From Bdellovibrionota bacterium (lineage in GTDB: Bacteria > Bdellovibrionota_C > UBA2361 > JAFLCA01), in assembly GCA_030584005.1 (NCBI GenBank), contig CP129486.1:1919933-1983932 (forward strand): a stretch of DNA of 64,000 bases, read 5' to 3'. The notes beneath the pieces were generated by a model. That model was not told the origin of the DNA, made no database searches, and saw nothing but the letters and a program-made list of their open reading frames with translations. This document shows positions 37,465 through 47,263 of this stretch, piece by piece. The position numbers and the translations under genes are program-made. Each line of letters begins with the position of its first letter. The stretch's first letter is position 1.

Positions 37465-40400
37465 TCAGCGCTCCTGATGGTAATCTTGCAGGCAGCGGGT
37501 GCTCTTGAGGTCGCTCTGATCGGCTTGCACCAGGGACTGAGCAAGCGCCCCTGCTGCCGCCATCGTCGTGTAGGTGGGCACTTTCATCTCATGAGCCACT
37601 AATCGGATCGAGCGGGAGTCGAGCAATGGACCGCTCCCCTCCGGAGTATTGATGACCAGGCTTATCTCCCCCTGTGCCAGAAGATCGACGATATGCGGCG
37701 AGCCTTCGCGCACCTTTTTGACCAGCTCCACTTCACAGCCACGGCTCCGCAGAAAGGTGGCCGTGCCTCCGGTTGCCACAAGGCTGAACCCCTTTGCCAG
37801 CAGCTTCTCGGCGATGGGAAGCAACTCTTCCTTGTCGGAGTCCATTACGGAGAGGAACACCTTGCCGGAGGCCGGTACTGCAATCCCCGCTGCACGTTGA
37901 CTTTTCACGAAGGCCCCGGCGAAGTTTCGATGGATTCCCATCACTTCACCGGTTGATTTCATCTCCGGCCCGAGGATTGTGTCGACACCTTCAAAGCGTG
38001 CGAATGGAAATACTGACGCCTTCACTGCCACATAGGAGGGATGCGCGCGCTTAGTGGGCAGGAGCTCGGTGAGTTTCTTCCCTACCATCGCATTCACCGC
38101 GATTTTGGCCCACGCAATACCGGTAGCCTTGCTGGCGAAGGGCACGGTGCGTGAGGCGCGCGGGTTGGCTTCAAGCACATAGATCGTCCCCTCTTTGGTA
38201 ACGGCGAACTGCACATTCATCAGGCCGACCACGCCGAGTTCGCGCGAGAGGCTTATGGCCTGAGCCTCCAGCTCACGCACAATGTGGTCCGGCAGAGACT
38301 GAGGGGGCAGACAGCAGGAGCTGTCGCCCGAATGAATGCCGGCCCTCTCTATGTGCTCCATCACGGCGGCGACCCGCCATTCTTTGCCGTCCCCCACTGC
38401 ATCGACATCAAGCTCAATCGCGTTGTGGAGGTAGCGATCCAAGAGCACAGGTCGCTGATGAGATACCTCCACACTCTCACGAATATAGGAGCGAATATCA
38501 TCGTCCGAGTACACGACCCGCATGGCCCGACCGCCCAGGACGAAGGAGGGCCGTACCATCAGCGGGTAGCCGAGTTTTGCCGCGGCGGAGAGCGCCTCCT
38601 CGAGGGATCGTGCCGTGGCCGCTTCAGGCTGCCTCAATCCGAGCTTTTTAATCAGGGCGCTGAAGCGCTCTCTATCCTCGGCGATATCGATTGAGTCGAC
38701 TGGTGTGCCAAGTATCGGCACGCCCCGTGCGGCGAGCTCGTTGGCAAGCTTGAGCGGTGTTTGACCGCCGAACTGAACAATGACACCCTGCGGCTTTTCC
38801 CGCTCAATGATGGCCAATACTGACTCTAATGTAAGCGGTTCGAAGTACAAACGGTCGCTCACATCGTAGTCGGTGGAGACCGTTTCGGGATTGCAGTTGA
38901 CCATTATCGTCTCAAACCCGAGCGAACGGAGCGCCAGCACGGCGTGGACACAACAGTAATCGAACTCGATGCCCTGCCCGATGCGATTAGGGCCCGACCC
39001 CAGAATCATGATCTTGGATTTGGAGGTGGGGGGCATGTCATCAGCCAGGTCATAGGTCGAATACAAGTACGGGGTGAATGCCTCGAATTCGGCAGCGCAG
39101 GTATCGACCGCCTTAAATGACGGGCGCACACCCAGCTGTGCACGCCGCTCGGCTACCTCTGTTTCATCCGTACCGAGCAGCGACGCGATGCGCCGATCGG
39201 AGAATCCCTGCTGCTTGAGAGTCCTCAGCCGTGTTGCGTCCAAGGAATCGAGCGATTGCGCGCTCAACGCCTTCTCCTGCTCAATCAGGACGAGCATCTC
39301 TTGCAGGAACCAGGGATCGACTCCTGAGGCCGCGTACAGATCCTGGATGCTGATGCCGGCTCTCAAGGCCTCTCCCAGAATCCATAGACGCTGCGGCGTC
39401 GGCTTGGCAGCGGCATCCAAGAGCTCCTGCCGTCCCAGGTCACGCACCAAGGAGATGCGGTCGAATCCATAGCTATCGAGTTCCATTGAGCAGATAGCCT
39501 TTTGCAGCGCCTCCGGAAAGGTGCGGCCGAAGGCCATAACCTCACCGACTGATTTCATTTGAGTGCCTAACGTTGGGTCGGCCAGCGGGAACTTTTCGAA
39601 ATTGAATCGCGGGATCTTTACCACCACATAATCGATCGATGGTTCAAAGCAGGCAGGTGTTTCCTTGGTGATATCATTCGCCACTTCATCGAGCGTGTAG
39701 CCGACGGCAAGCTTGGCTGCGATCTTGGCGATAGGAAAGCCGGTGGCCTTGGACGCCAGCGCGGAGCTGCGAGAGACGCGCGGGTTCATCTCGATTATCA
39801 CCACATCCCCGGTTTTGGGATCGACTGCGAATTGCACGTTTGACCCGCCTGTTTCAACCCCGATCCTTCGGATCACGGCCACGGCCGCATCGCGCAAGCG
39901 CTGATACTCTTTGTCGGTAAGCGTTTGGATTGGAGCTACGGTAATGGAGTCTCCCGTGTGCACACCCATCGGATCGAAGTTCTCGATGCCGCACACGATG
40001 ACCACGTTGTCTTTGAGGTCCCGCATTACTTCGAGCTCAATTTCTTTCCAGCCAAGCAGGCTCTTTTCCACCAGCACCTCGTGGTTGGGGCTTGCCGAGA
40101 GGGCATGAGCGATGCGAACGCGGAGCTCTGAGGGCGACCGTACTACCCCCCCGCCGGTGCCGCCGAGGGTGCGTGAGGGCCGCAGAATCAGCGGATAGCC
40201 GATACGGGTGGCCGCCGCTTCTGCTTCATCAATAGAACGTACGAGCGCACTCTCGGCGGACTTCAGGCCGATCTCATCCATGGCCCGGCGAAATAGTTCT
40301 CGATCCTCCGCCGTCTTGATCGACTCCACATTGGCCCCGATCAGTCGGCAGCCATAGCGCGCGAATACCCCGCGCTCTTCAAGCTCAAGAGCGAGATTGA

Positions 40401-40686
40401 GCGCCGTCTGGCCTCCCATCGTTGGCAGTACGGCATCCGGCCGTTCGGCCGCGATAATTGATTCCACGTAGTCGGCGCTGAGTGGCTCAATGTAGGTGCG
40501 ATCGGCGAACTCGGGATCGGTCATGATAGTGGCCGGATTCGAGTTTACGAGAATCACCCTATAACCCTCTTCGCGCAGCGCCCGGCAGGCCTGTGTTCCT
40601 GAATAATCGAATTCGCAGGCCTGCCCGATTACGATCGGTCCAGAGCCTATGATGAGAATTGAAGAAATATCAGTACGTTTAGGCAT
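37465..40686 (-). CDS. carB: Carbamoyl-phosphate synthase large subunit
   Basis: 1073 residues, full length. The two homologous ATP-grasp halves begin with [23 protein letters not shown] and [21 protein letters not shown]; each carries the RPSxVLGG-type nucleotide motif ([27 protein letters not shown]). The last ~140 residues are the regulatory MGS-like domain ([20 protein letters not shown]), where UMP or ornithine act in other bacteria. It makes carbamoyl phosphate for pyrimidines and arginine with CarA. The separating 286-nt gap to carA is filled by a palindromic element. Confidence 0.96.
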   Translation of the reverse strand: MPKRTDISSILIIGSGPIVIGQACEFDYSGTQACRALREEGYRVILVNSNPATIMTDPEFADRTYIEPLSADYVESIIAAERPDAVLPTMGGQTALNLALELEERGVFARYGCRLIGANVESIKTAEDRELFRRAMDEIGLKSAESALVRSIDEAEAAATRIGYPLILRPSRTLGGTGGGVVRSPSELRVRIAHALSASPNHEVLVEKSLLGWKEIELEVMRDLKDNVVIVCGIENFDPMGVHTGDSITVAPIQTLTDKEYQRLRDAAVAVIRRIGVETGGSNVQFAVDPKTGDVVIIEMNPRVSRSSALASKATGFPIAKIAAKLAVGYTLDEVANDITKETPACFEPSIDYVVVKIPRFNFEKFPLADPTLGTQMKSVGEVMAFGRTFPEALQKAICSMELDSYGFDRISLVRDLGRQELLDAAAKPTPQRLWILGEALRAGISIQDLYAASGVDPWFLQEMLVLIEQEKALSAQSLDSLDATRLRTLKQQGFSDRRIASLLGTDETEVAERRAQLGVRPSFKAVDTCAAEFEAFTPYLYSTYDLADDMPPTSKSKIMILGSGPNRIGQGIEFDYCCVHAVLALRSLGFETIMVNCNPETVSTDYDVSDRLYFEPLTLESVLAIIEREKPQGVIVQFGGQTPLKLANELAARGVPILGTPVDSIDIAEDRERFSALIKKLGLRQPEAATARSLEEALSAAAKLGYPLMVRPSFVLGGRAMRVVYSDDDIRSYIRESVEVSHQRPVLLDRYLHNAIELDVDAVGDGKEWRVAAVMEHIERAGIHSGDSSCCLPPQSLPDHIVRELEAQAISLSRELGVVGLMNVQFAVTKEGTIYVLEANPRASRTVPFASKATGIAWAKIAVNAMVGKKLTELLPTKRAHPSYVAVKASVFPFARFEGVDTILGPEMKSTGEVMGIHRNFAGAFVKSQRAAGIAVPASGKVFLSVMDSDKEELLPIAEKLLAKGFSLVATGGTATFLRSRGCEVELVKKVREGSPHIVDLLAQGEISLVINTPEGSGPLLDSRSIRLVAHEMKVPTYTTMAAAGALAQSLVQADQSDLKSTRCLQDYHQER

Positions 40687-40737
40687 AATTGTTTACTTCC
40701 CTACTCCGAACCTACAATGCGCTAGCCACAATATTGC

Positions 40738-40962
40738 ATGAAGCCGAACCCATGGCAGGAAAAAGTGTGAGGAATTATTGGCGAATTCTTGCTTGCGGCG
40801 ACACCGACAATATTGCTGCATTGCATTATTGTGCAGAGCCGTTGCAAGCAAAGAATGAGCCGGTAATTTCGAGCACTTTTTCCCACATCGTAGACTGGTT
40901 CACGCAATTTTCGGACTAACAATTCCCCACATTTTTTCCCCGCCATGGGTCCAGCTTCACTC
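40738..40962. repeat. Large palindromic (MITE-like) element between carA and carB
   Basis: Left arm TGAAGCCGAACCCATGGCAG (continuing to GGAATT at about 40777) and right arm, read on the minus strand, TGAAGCTGGACCCATGGCGG (from about 40960 to 40921) match over roughly 38 nt with a few differences. A third, diverged copy of the arm core (GGGAAAAAGTG...ATTCTTTGCTTGC) lies inside on the minus strand at 40842-40886 and pairs with the left arm's second half. The transcript would fold into a very long hairpin starting some 10 nt after the carA stop. There is no coding frame with support. It resembles a non-autonomous mobile element or an intercistronic mRNA structure. Confidence 0.7.
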
Positions 40963-40972
40963 AAAATCGCCA

Positions 40973-42133
40973 TTAGCCCCGTTGCCGATACCCTACTACC
41001 TGCTCAAAAAACTGCTGAAAGAGGTAGCGCGAATCATGGGGGCCCGGTGACGCTTCCGGGTGGTATTGGATGGAGAAGGCTCTGTGTTCAGGGGATTGCA
41101 AGCCCTCCACCGTGCCATCGTTGAGATTGAGATGGGTCAGCTGTACTGAGGGGGGCAGTGACTTCGGATCTACCGCGAAGCCATGATTCTGCACCGTTAT
41201 CTCCACTTGGCCTGTGGTCAGATTCTTTACCGGATGATTGCCGCCGCGATGTCCGAACTTGAGCTTGAAGGTGCGTCCCCCTAAGACCTGCCCAAGAATT
41301 TGATGGCCCAGGCAGATGCCGAATACGGGGAACCGTCCGAGCAGTTCTCGCACCGTTTTCACGAGGTATCCCAGAGTAGCCGGATCTCCAGGGCCATTGG
41401 AGAGAAACAACCCGTCCGGATGGAGCGCCAGGATATCTGCCGAGGTGCTCGTCGATGGCACCACCGTCACGCGGAACCCAGCCCCGACCAGCAGCCGTAA
41501 GATGTAATGCTTGATGCCGCAATCAATGGCCACCACGTGCGGCCGGCCCGCCAGCGCCTCCTGTGTTACCTTCTTATAGCCGCTGCCCAGCCAGGGCGAT
41601 TCGGTCCAGACATAGGGAACCTTGCAAGAGACGAATTTCACATAGTCCTTGCCCTCCATCGAACCGGCAGCGCGGGCCCGGTCGGCGAGTTCGCTCCTCA
41701 CCCCTGCCTCACCTAAGGCGATCGCTCCCATCTGCGATCCTTTGTCGCGCAGGTGTTTTACTAAGGCACGGGTGTCGATATCGCTAATCCCCATCGTGCC
41801 GGCCTTCTGCAGGTAGCTGTCGAGCGACTCCGTTGAGCGATAATTTGAGGGTACCGCCGCTGCTGAACGAACGACCACTCCCTGCGCGTACACGCGAGCG
41901 CTCTCATTATCATCACTGTTACAGCCGACATTGCCGATATGCGGATAGGTAAATGAAAGTATTTGGCCTGCGTAGCTTGGGTCGGTGAGGATCTCCTGGT
42001 ATCCGTACATAGAGGTATTGAATACCACCTCTCCCACCGCCGCGTTGTTCACTGCGCGCAGGTCGCCGAATGCCCGACCTTCAAACGCCGTGCCGTCGGC
42101 GAGCACGAGCTGCGCCTTATGCATTTTCATCAT
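40973..42133 (-). CDS. carA: Carbamoyl-phosphate synthase small subunit
   Basis: 386 residues supplying ammonia from glutamine to CarB. The N-terminal domain begins KAQLVLADGTAFEGRAFGD; the glutaminase domain has the nucleophile Cys in FGICLGHQILGQVLGG and the His-Glu pair in IQYHPEASPGPHDS. Length is normal. The start overlaps the pyrC stop by 4 nt (ATGA). The Met at residue 4 is an alternative start. Confidence 0.96.
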   Translation of the reverse strand: MMKMHKAQLVLADGTAFEGRAFGDLRAVNNAAVGEVVFNTSMYGYQEILTDPSYAGQILSFTYPHIGNVGCNSDDNESARVYAQGVVVRSAAAVPSNYRSTESLDSYLQKAGTMGISDIDTRALVKHLRDKGSQMGAIALGEAGVRSELADRARAAGSMEGKDYVKFVSCKVPYVWTESPWLGSGYKKVTQEALAGRPHVVAIDCGIKHYILRLLVGAGFRVTVVPSTSTSADILALHPDGLFLSNGPGDPATLGYLVKTVRELLGRFPVFGICLGHQILGQVLGGRTFKLKFGHRGGNHPVKNLTTGQVEITVQNHGFAVDPKSLPPSVQLTHLNLNDGTVEGLQSPEHRAFSIQYHPEASPGPHDSRYLFQQFFEQVVGYRQRG

Positions 42134-43431
42134 GCTTCTCCATTAACAAATCGTTCTTCACGTACAATCGTCTTTCCCGCCAGGAGTACGCTGGAAGCCT
42201 TGCCCTGCAACAAGCGATCTGCAAAGGGCGTGTTGAAGCTCTTGGAACAGCAATGCTCACGTGAAAACTGCCACTGCTTGCCCATATCGAGCACCACGAG
42301 GTCGGCGCATTGACCGATCCGCAGGCTCCCCGCTTGAAGTCCAAACACCTTGGCAGGTCCCGAGGTGATCGACTCGATGGCCCGAGAGAGGGAGAGCACC
42401 CCAGTGCGCTCTAGTTCCAGCAGAATGGGCAGAGACGTCTGGAGCCCTATGATGCCGAAGGTGGCGCGGGAGAACTCGACGCGTTTACTGTCTAATTCGT
42501 GCGGCGCATGATCACTGGCCACTGCATCGATAGTCCCATCGGCCAGCCCCCGTCTGAGCGCTTCAACCTCGAAGGCTTCTCTTAACGGAGGGCTCATCTT
42601 GGCGTTCGTATCGTATTCAGTGACTGCATCCTCGGTGAGCATCAAATGATGCGGAGTTACCTCGGCGCTAATCTGAATGCCGTCATTCTTGGCCCGGCGA
42701 ATCAACTCCACCCCGCGACCCGAGGACACATGGCAGATGTGCACGCGTGCCCCTGTGGTGCGGGCCAGCTCTATGTCCCTGGCAATCATCACCTCCTCGG
42801 CTACCTTGGGCATTCCTTTGAGTCCGAGTTTTGTGGAGAGGGCCGATTCATTCATGCAGCCGCCGCAGGAGAGAGACTTATCCTCCTCATGGCAGCTCAG
42901 CGTGAGCCCCAACATGGAAGCCCATTCCAGGGCCCTGCGCATCAGGCCGGCATCCTTCACAGGCTCTCCATCGTCTGAGAACGCGACACAACCCGCGCGC
43001 GCCAGCTCCGAGAGTGGACTCATCTCCTTGCCTTCGAGCTTCTTGGAGATAGAACCTATCGGCAGCACGTGCGCCCGGCCGTGGGCCCGTGCGTGGTCGA
43101 TGATGCATCGTGTGATCTCGGCACAATCATTCACCGGGTTGGTGTTGGCCATGCAGCAGATGGTGGTAAAGCCGCCAAGAGCAGCGGCATCGGAGCCCGT
43201 GGCCACCGTTTCCTTCCACTCAAACCCCGGCTCTCGCAAGTGCACATGCAGGTCTATAAATCCGGGAGTAACAAGCATGCCGGTAGCATCGATCGTCTCT
43301 TCATCGCGTAGCGATGCAAAGGAGCCGGGCCGGTCGATCGCGGCAACCTTGCCATCACGAACCAGGATGTCTCTTTCGCCATCCAGCCCCTGCGATGGAT
43401 CCACCACTCTGCCATTACGAACGACCGTCAT
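42130..43431 (-). CDS. pyrC: Dihydroorotase, class I
   Basis: 433 residues. It closes carbamoyl-aspartate to dihydroorotate. Zinc ligands are in PGFIDLHVHLREPGFEWKE and further histidines in LTLSCHEEDKSL and VHICHVSSGRG; the catalytic Asp is in AVASDHAPHE. The length and the active-site residues indicate an active enzyme and not the inactive PyrC' homolog. It overlaps pyrB and carA by 4 nt on both sides, so the row pyrB-pyrC-carA is translationally coupled. Confidence 0.94.
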   Translation of the reverse strand: MTVVRNGRVVDPSQGLDGERDILVRDGKVAAIDRPGSFASLRDEETIDATGMLVTPGFIDLHVHLREPGFEWKETVATGSDAAALGGFTTICCMANTNPVNDCAEITRCIIDHARAHGRAHVLPIGSISKKLEGKEMSPLSELARAGCVAFSDDGEPVKDAGLMRRALEWASMLGLTLSCHEEDKSLSCGGCMNESALSTKLGLKGMPKVAEEVMIARDIELARTTGARVHICHVSSGRGVELIRRAKNDGIQISAEVTPHHLMLTEDAVTEYDTNAKMSPPLREAFEVEALRRGLADGTIDAVASDHAPHELDSKRVEFSRATFGIIGLQTSLPILLELERTGVLSLSRAIESITSGPAKVFGLQAGSLRIGQCADLVVLDMGKQWQFSREHCCSKSFNTPFADRLLQGKASSVLLAGKTIVREERFVNGEA

Positions 43432-44420
43432 GCAGCATGCCCTCCCGCGATTTGATGTGACTCTTCGACCTCCCCACCCAAGGCAGCATCGAGCAGCACG
43501 GCCATGCGGATGGCGACGCCAAAAGTGACCTGTTGTTGCATGAGGGCGCGCGGACTATCGAGCACCTCTGAACTCACTTCGATGCCCCGGTTCGCAGGTC
43601 CTGGGTGCAATACCACCGCCTTTGGCGCGCAGGCATCAAGAAGCGTTCGGGTCACTCCAAACTCCCGTGAGTACTCCTCCAGTGACGGTATGAAGAATTC
43701 GCTTTGGCGCTCCAGTTGGAGGCGCAAACACATCACGACATCGACATCCCGAATCCCCTCTTGCAGCGAATGGAAGAGGGAAATGTTGCCGCGCAAACCC
43801 GGCAGACTCGCAAAGTACTCGGGCAGCAGGGTGCGCGGCCCCACCAGACGCACTTCGTTGCCCAAGAGAGCGTGCGCCCACATATTGCTGCGCGCTACTC
43901 GCGAGTGGCGGATGTCGCCTACGATCGCTATGCGCAGCCCTTCCAGTGAGCGATTGTGAGCTGCGAAGTGCTGCTGCAACGTGAGTAGGTCGAGCAGCGC
44001 TTGGGTGGGGTGCTCATGCATACCGTCCCCGGCATTCACGACGGCTGTCGTGCGTAAATGGCGGGCCAGAAAGTGAGCAGCGCCGCTCTCTTTATGGCGC
44101 ACAACGAGGATATCAGGGGCCATCGCCTGTAGAGTCAGGGCCGTATCGAGGAGGGTCTCTCCCTTTACAATGGAGGATCCGCCCTCACTCACGTTTACGG
44201 CATCGGCCGAGAGTCGTTTTGCTGCTATCTCGAAGCTCGTGCGTGTACGGGTGCTGGGCTCAAGGAATAAATTGATTACGGTCTTGCCGCGCAAGGTGGG
44301 TACCTTCTTGAGGTCGCGCTGCAATACCTCAACGAACTCTCGCCCATTATTAACCAAGCGCAGCAAGTGCTGCTTGGTGAGACCTTCAATCGAGAGTAAG
44401 TGCCGTACTGCGTTGCCCAT
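43428..44420 (-). CDS. pyrB: Aspartate carbamoyltransferase catalytic subunit
   Basis: 330 residues, joining carbamoyl phosphate to aspartate. The phosphate loop is LFLEPSTRTRTSFEIAAKRL; the carbamoyl-binding part HPTQALLDLLTLQQHF and the aspartate-binding loop LRLQLERQSEF are standard. No pyrI regulatory subunit gene follows; pyrC does, as in the class B/C enzymes that depend on dihydroorotase contact or act as bare trimers. It starts 27 nt after pyrR. Confidence 0.95.
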   Translation of the reverse strand: MGNAVRHLLSIEGLTKQHLLRLVNNGREFVEVLQRDLKKVPTLRGKTVINLFLEPSTRTRTSFEIAAKRLSADAVNVSEGGSSIVKGETLLDTALTLQAMAPDILVVRHKESGAAHFLARHLRTTAVVNAGDGMHEHPTQALLDLLTLQQHFAAHNRSLEGLRIAIVGDIRHSRVARSNMWAHALLGNEVRLVGPRTLLPEYFASLPGLRGNISLFHSLQEGIRDVDVVMCLRLQLERQSEFFIPSLEEYSREFGVTRTLLDACAPKAVVLHPGPANRGIEVSSEVLDSPRALMQQQVTFGVAIRMAVLLDAALGGEVEESHQIAGGHAA

Positions 44421-44447
44421 CTTAGTTACCTAGTCGCAAGTAGCAAA

Positions 44448-45038
44448 CTACTGCTCCTCCTCTTCGTTCTTACCGCCGCTGCGCGAGACGACGTAGACTC
44501 CATCCTCGAAGCCCTGCTCGGAAAGCCTTACCCGCACAAACTCATTCCGATTGGTGGGCAGGTTCTTGCCGACATAATCCGCGCGAATGGGGAGCTCTCG
44601 GTGCCCGCGGTCCACCAAGCACGCCAGCTCGACCCGTGACGGACGTCCAAAATCAATAATGGCGTCCAGTGCCGCGCGCACGGTGCGCCCGGTGAAGAGC
44701 ACATCGTCGACCAGGACGATGCGCGCACCGGAGACGCTGAATGGAAGGTCGGTGCCCTTAAGCGTTGGCTGTGCCGCAGCATTCAAGAGATCGTCTCGAT
44801 AAAGGGTGATGTCAATAATACCGAAGGGAACATCGACATGTTCGATTTCCTGAATTTTATCCCGGATTCGCTGGGCGATGAATTCACCGCAGGTGCGTAC
44901 TCCCACCACCGCAAGCTTTGATATGTCACGATCGCGTTCCACGATTTCGTATGAAACGCGGGAAAGGCTGCGCGCGATGGTGTCGGCATCTAGCACTTTC
45001 TTCCAATGTGCCGGAACTGTTTTTACCTGATTCGCCAT
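44448..45038 (-). CDS. pyrR: Bifunctional pyr operon regulator / uracil phosphoribosyltransferase
   Basis: 196 residues. The PRPP loop is RIVLVDDVLFTGRTVRAALD; the type I phosphoribosyltransferase fold and LACLVDRGHRELPIRADYVG agree with PyrR. In Bacillus PyrR binds pyr mRNA in response to UMP and causes attenuation. As first gene of pyrR-pyrB-pyrC-carA it probably has the same role here, but I found no classical PyrR binding loop in the leader. The start has TTAGGAG upstream and is overlapped by a leader reading frame. Confidence 0.93.
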   Translation of the reverse strand: MANQVKTVPAHWKKVLDADTIARSLSRVSYEIVERDRDISKLAVVGVRTCGEFIAQRIRDKIQEIEHVDVPFGIIDITLYRDDLLNAAAQPTLKGTDLPFSVSGARIVLVDDVLFTGRTVRAALDAIIDFGRPSRVELACLVDRGHRELPIRADYVGKNLPTNRNEFVRVRLSEQGFEDGVYVVSRSGGKNEEEEQ

Positions 45039-45313
45039 GCGGATCTCCTAAGTAGTACTGAGAGTCGTGAAAAAACTGGTGCGCGAAGGCACGGCATCAT
45101 CCCACGCCGAGCCAACACGATGCTGAAAGCGATGTGAGACGGGGAAAAACGGGCTTTGTGCCCACGAGTGAGGGGACAAGCGAAACGACCAGGGGGTCTT
45201 GGGGAAATGGAACAGGAGAGGCGCCGCTGAATCGGGGCGTGTCCTAAGGTGGCTAGCGTTCTCTTAGCCGCTATAATCGACCCGGATTCGTACCGGGCTG
45301 CAAGTACCGTCAT
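45023..45313 (-). CDS. Candidate pyr-operon leader peptide, 96 residues
   Basis: The ATG at 45313 has a very good ribosome binding site (AAAGGGAG six bases upstream). The frame runs through the whole leader and ends 16 nt inside pyrR (stop TAA over pyrR codons 4-5). The translation (MTVLAARYESGSIIAAKR...) is Arg/Pro/Ser-rich and without a domain, as expected for a regulatory peptide. A small GC hairpin followed by TTTTT lies inside it. The layout is like the E. coli pyrBI leader (pyrL), where ribosome position decides on attenuation. The function is an inference; the frame could also be chance. Confidence 0.4.
   Translation of the reverse strand: MTVLAARYESGSIIAAKRTLATLGHAPIQRRLSCSISPRPPGRFACPLTRGHKARFSPSHIAFSIVLARRGMMPCLRAPVFSRLSVLLRRSAWRIR
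45145..45163 (-). terminator. Weak attenuator-like hairpin in the pyr leader
   Basis: On the minus strand GGGC-ACAAA-GCCC, extendable by two G-T pairs, is followed by GTTTTTCCCC. It lies about 107 nt before pyrR and within the candidate leader peptide frame. The stem is short for an efficient terminator. Confidence 0.35.
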
Positions 45314-45506
45314 CTGTGCTCCCTTTGCGAACTCACGGGTCCGCAATTAAAGGCGAGTAATACTATTATTCTATCAGCTGTTGCCGTGCTAAGAAAGCAG
45401 GGCGGGGCTGCGCATCAGGTGTACTCGGGCGCGCAGAAACTGTCAACTTCTTACTGTAGATTGATTGGCCGCAGCGGCCTCACGTGTAAGGGTAGCGCAG
45501 AACACC

Positions 45507-46571
45507 ATGACTATGAACGACAGTGTAGTAGAGTTAGCACAACAACTAGTCGCTATTCCGTCCGTTTCGGACCAGGAACAAGCGGTCGTGGAGTTTGTTG
45601 TGCAGCTGGCTGCTGAGCGTGGGTGGGCTACCGAGCGCATTCCGGTGCAGCCAGGGCGCGACAACGTTCTGATCGGTCTTGGCACGCCTGCGGTTCTGCT
45701 CAGTACGCATTTGGATGTGGTGCCCGCCGACCCTGCCCTTTTTAGCCCGCGCATTAAGAACGAGGCACTGTATGGCCGCGGTGCTTGTGATGCCAAGGGC
45801 ATTGCCGCCTGTATGCTGGGTGCCGCGATTGAGCTTGAAAGGCGAGGCCGAAGCGGCTTTGGACTGTTGTTCGTGGTGGGCGAAGAGAAAGACGGCATCG
45901 GCGCGAAGGCGGCGACGAAAGCGCTCTCTGGTCGCGGTATAACCTGTATAGTGAACGGAGAGCCAACGGAATGCCGTTTAGTCAAGGCTCATAAGGGCTA
46001 CTATGGCTGCACCATGCGCGCAGCGGGCCGTGCCTGTCACTCCGGATATCCCGAGCTGGGCGAGAGCGCGATTTTGAAGCTCGCGCACGTTATCGTCGAT
46101 CTGGAGCAGGCTGCCTTTCCCGCCGATAGGATTTTGGGAGCGACCACCCTAAACTTTGGCATGATCAAGGGCGGAGTAGCGCTCAATGTGCTCCCGCCAA
46201 GTGCCGAACTCGTCTTTAGCTGCCGTACGGTATGCGACGGTGCCATAGTTGATGCAGCGATTCGGGATATCGTGGCTCAAAGAGCGAGCTTGGAGCAGGT
46301 CGAGTGGATTGATCCGGTTACTCTGCACACCCTGCCAGGATTCGAGACGAGTGTGGTGGCGTACGGCTCGGACATACCCAGCTACCTGCCGCTGGAGTGT
46401 GCCTTAATGATGTACGGACCGGGCACGATTCACGTTGCCCACACAGACGATGAGCATGTGCTGCTTTCAGAGCTCGATAGGGCAACCAAAGGGTATGTAG
46501 AGATAATCGAGCGGCTTCTAGGAGGAGAGATTCCTGAAAAGTCAGGAGTCGCCGACTCGCCTGGCTCCTAA
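45507..46571 (+). CDS. M20 family metallo-deacylase (ArgE/DapE-like)
   Basis: About 354 residues from ATG 45507; an upstream extension to 45465 is not expected to be translated. Dinuclear zinc ligands: His and Asp of LLSTHLDVVPAD and YGRGACDAKG, the catalytic Glu pair VVGEEKDG, Glu of VNGEPTECR, and the late His in VAHTDDEHV. Such enzymes remove acyl groups from amino acids (acetylornithine, succinyl-diaminopimelate, acetylcitrulline) or cleave dipeptides. AHKGYYGCTMRAAGRACHSG is the dimerisation-domain start seen in ArgE/DapE. The proper substrate is not clear. It is divergent from the pyr operon. Confidence 0.85.
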   Translation: MTMNDSVVELAQQLVAIPSVSDQEQAVVEFVVQLAAERGWATERIPVQPGRDNVLIGLGTPAVLLSTHLDVVPADPALFSPRIKNEALYGRGACDAKGIAACMLGAAIELERRGRSGFGLLFVVGEEKDGIGAKAATKALSGRGITCIVNGEPTECRLVKAHKGYYGCTMRAAGRACHSGYPELGESAILKLAHVIVDLEQAAFPADRILGATTLNFGMIKGGVALNVLPPSAELVFSCRTVCDGAIVDAAIRDIVAQRASLEQVEWIDPVTLHTLPGFETSVVAYGSDIPSYLPLECALMMYGPGTIHVAHTDDEHVLLSELDRATKGYVEIIERLLGGEIPEKSGVADSPGS

Positions 46572-46636
46572 CAGCTGTTTTGCATGACGCTGCATTCGCT
46601 CAAAAGGTACTGCCCCGGCAATTTTCCGGCGGACCG

Positions 46637-47086
46637 TCATATATCTCCTTCTTCCTCGGCGTCGAAGTGGAAGGTGTAGATCTCGTAATCCTTCCCCTGC
46701 CATGTGAAATAGAACACTTCGTCGTACGAAAGACTGATCCGCATGTAGCCGTCACTCCTCTCAATGACGAGTTCCTGCGGGTCCGCCGGGATCTCCATCC
46801 ACTTTATTTGGTATACGAGCTTCTGACGCAGCTCATCATCTGTGTAAATCGAAGCCACTCGGATAGCTTCGAACATATGGTTCTTGAGCTCGTAGTAGTA
46901 ATAGTAAAAGGGAAGCACATGGTAGCCGGTGTACAGCACGGCGGCCACGATCGCTCCAAAAATAAGCAGGGTAAGCTTCCCCGCCCCGTGCTGTGGTGAG
47001 CGACGCTCGAGGCGTGCCTGAGAGCGCAGCCACCCCTGCTCGCATCCAACTATTTGACACTGATTTCTGGCTCCATGCATACCCAT
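46637..47086 (-). CDS. Small membrane-anchored protein (DUF4845-like)
   Basis: 149 residues. A basic N-terminus is followed by one transmembrane helix (LTLLIFGAIVAAVLYTGYHVLP), then FYYYYYELKNHMFE and a soluble part with YQIKWMEIPADPQELVIER and an acidic end. The order, TM, aromatic stretch, helix, then beta-sandwich, resembles DUF4845 proteins. Inner-membrane location with a periplasmic domain is inferred. It converges with the M20 gene. Confidence 0.55.
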   Translation of the reverse strand: MGMHGARNQCQIVGCEQGWLRSQARLERRSPQHGAGKLTLLIFGAIVAAVLYTGYHVLPFYYYYYELKNHMFEAIRVASIYTDDELRQKLVYQIKWMEIPADPQELVIERSDGYMRISLSYDEVFYFTWQGKDYEIYTFHFDAEEEGDI

Positions 47087-47263
47087 ACTGCCATCATACG
47101 GATGCTGGCCGGGAAAGCGGAAGCGGTTATTTGAGACCGTAGTAGCCCACGGGAAACGAATCCCCTACTTTCGGCTACGAAAACCCCCTAAATGCGCCTT
47201 GAGGGTGCCCCAATGGATCCCCTGCCGTTATGCTCCTAAGCGCTGGTGCCGACAGTGGGTATT

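Noticed and set aside
40689..40973. Two overlapping small frames, one on each strand, between carA and carB
   Set aside because: They arise from the palindromic element itself and have no ribosome binding sites.
45282..45298. CCCGG/CCGGG dyad in the pyr leader as a PyrR binding loop
   Set aside because: It lacks the conserved loop sequence of known PyrR sites and is short.
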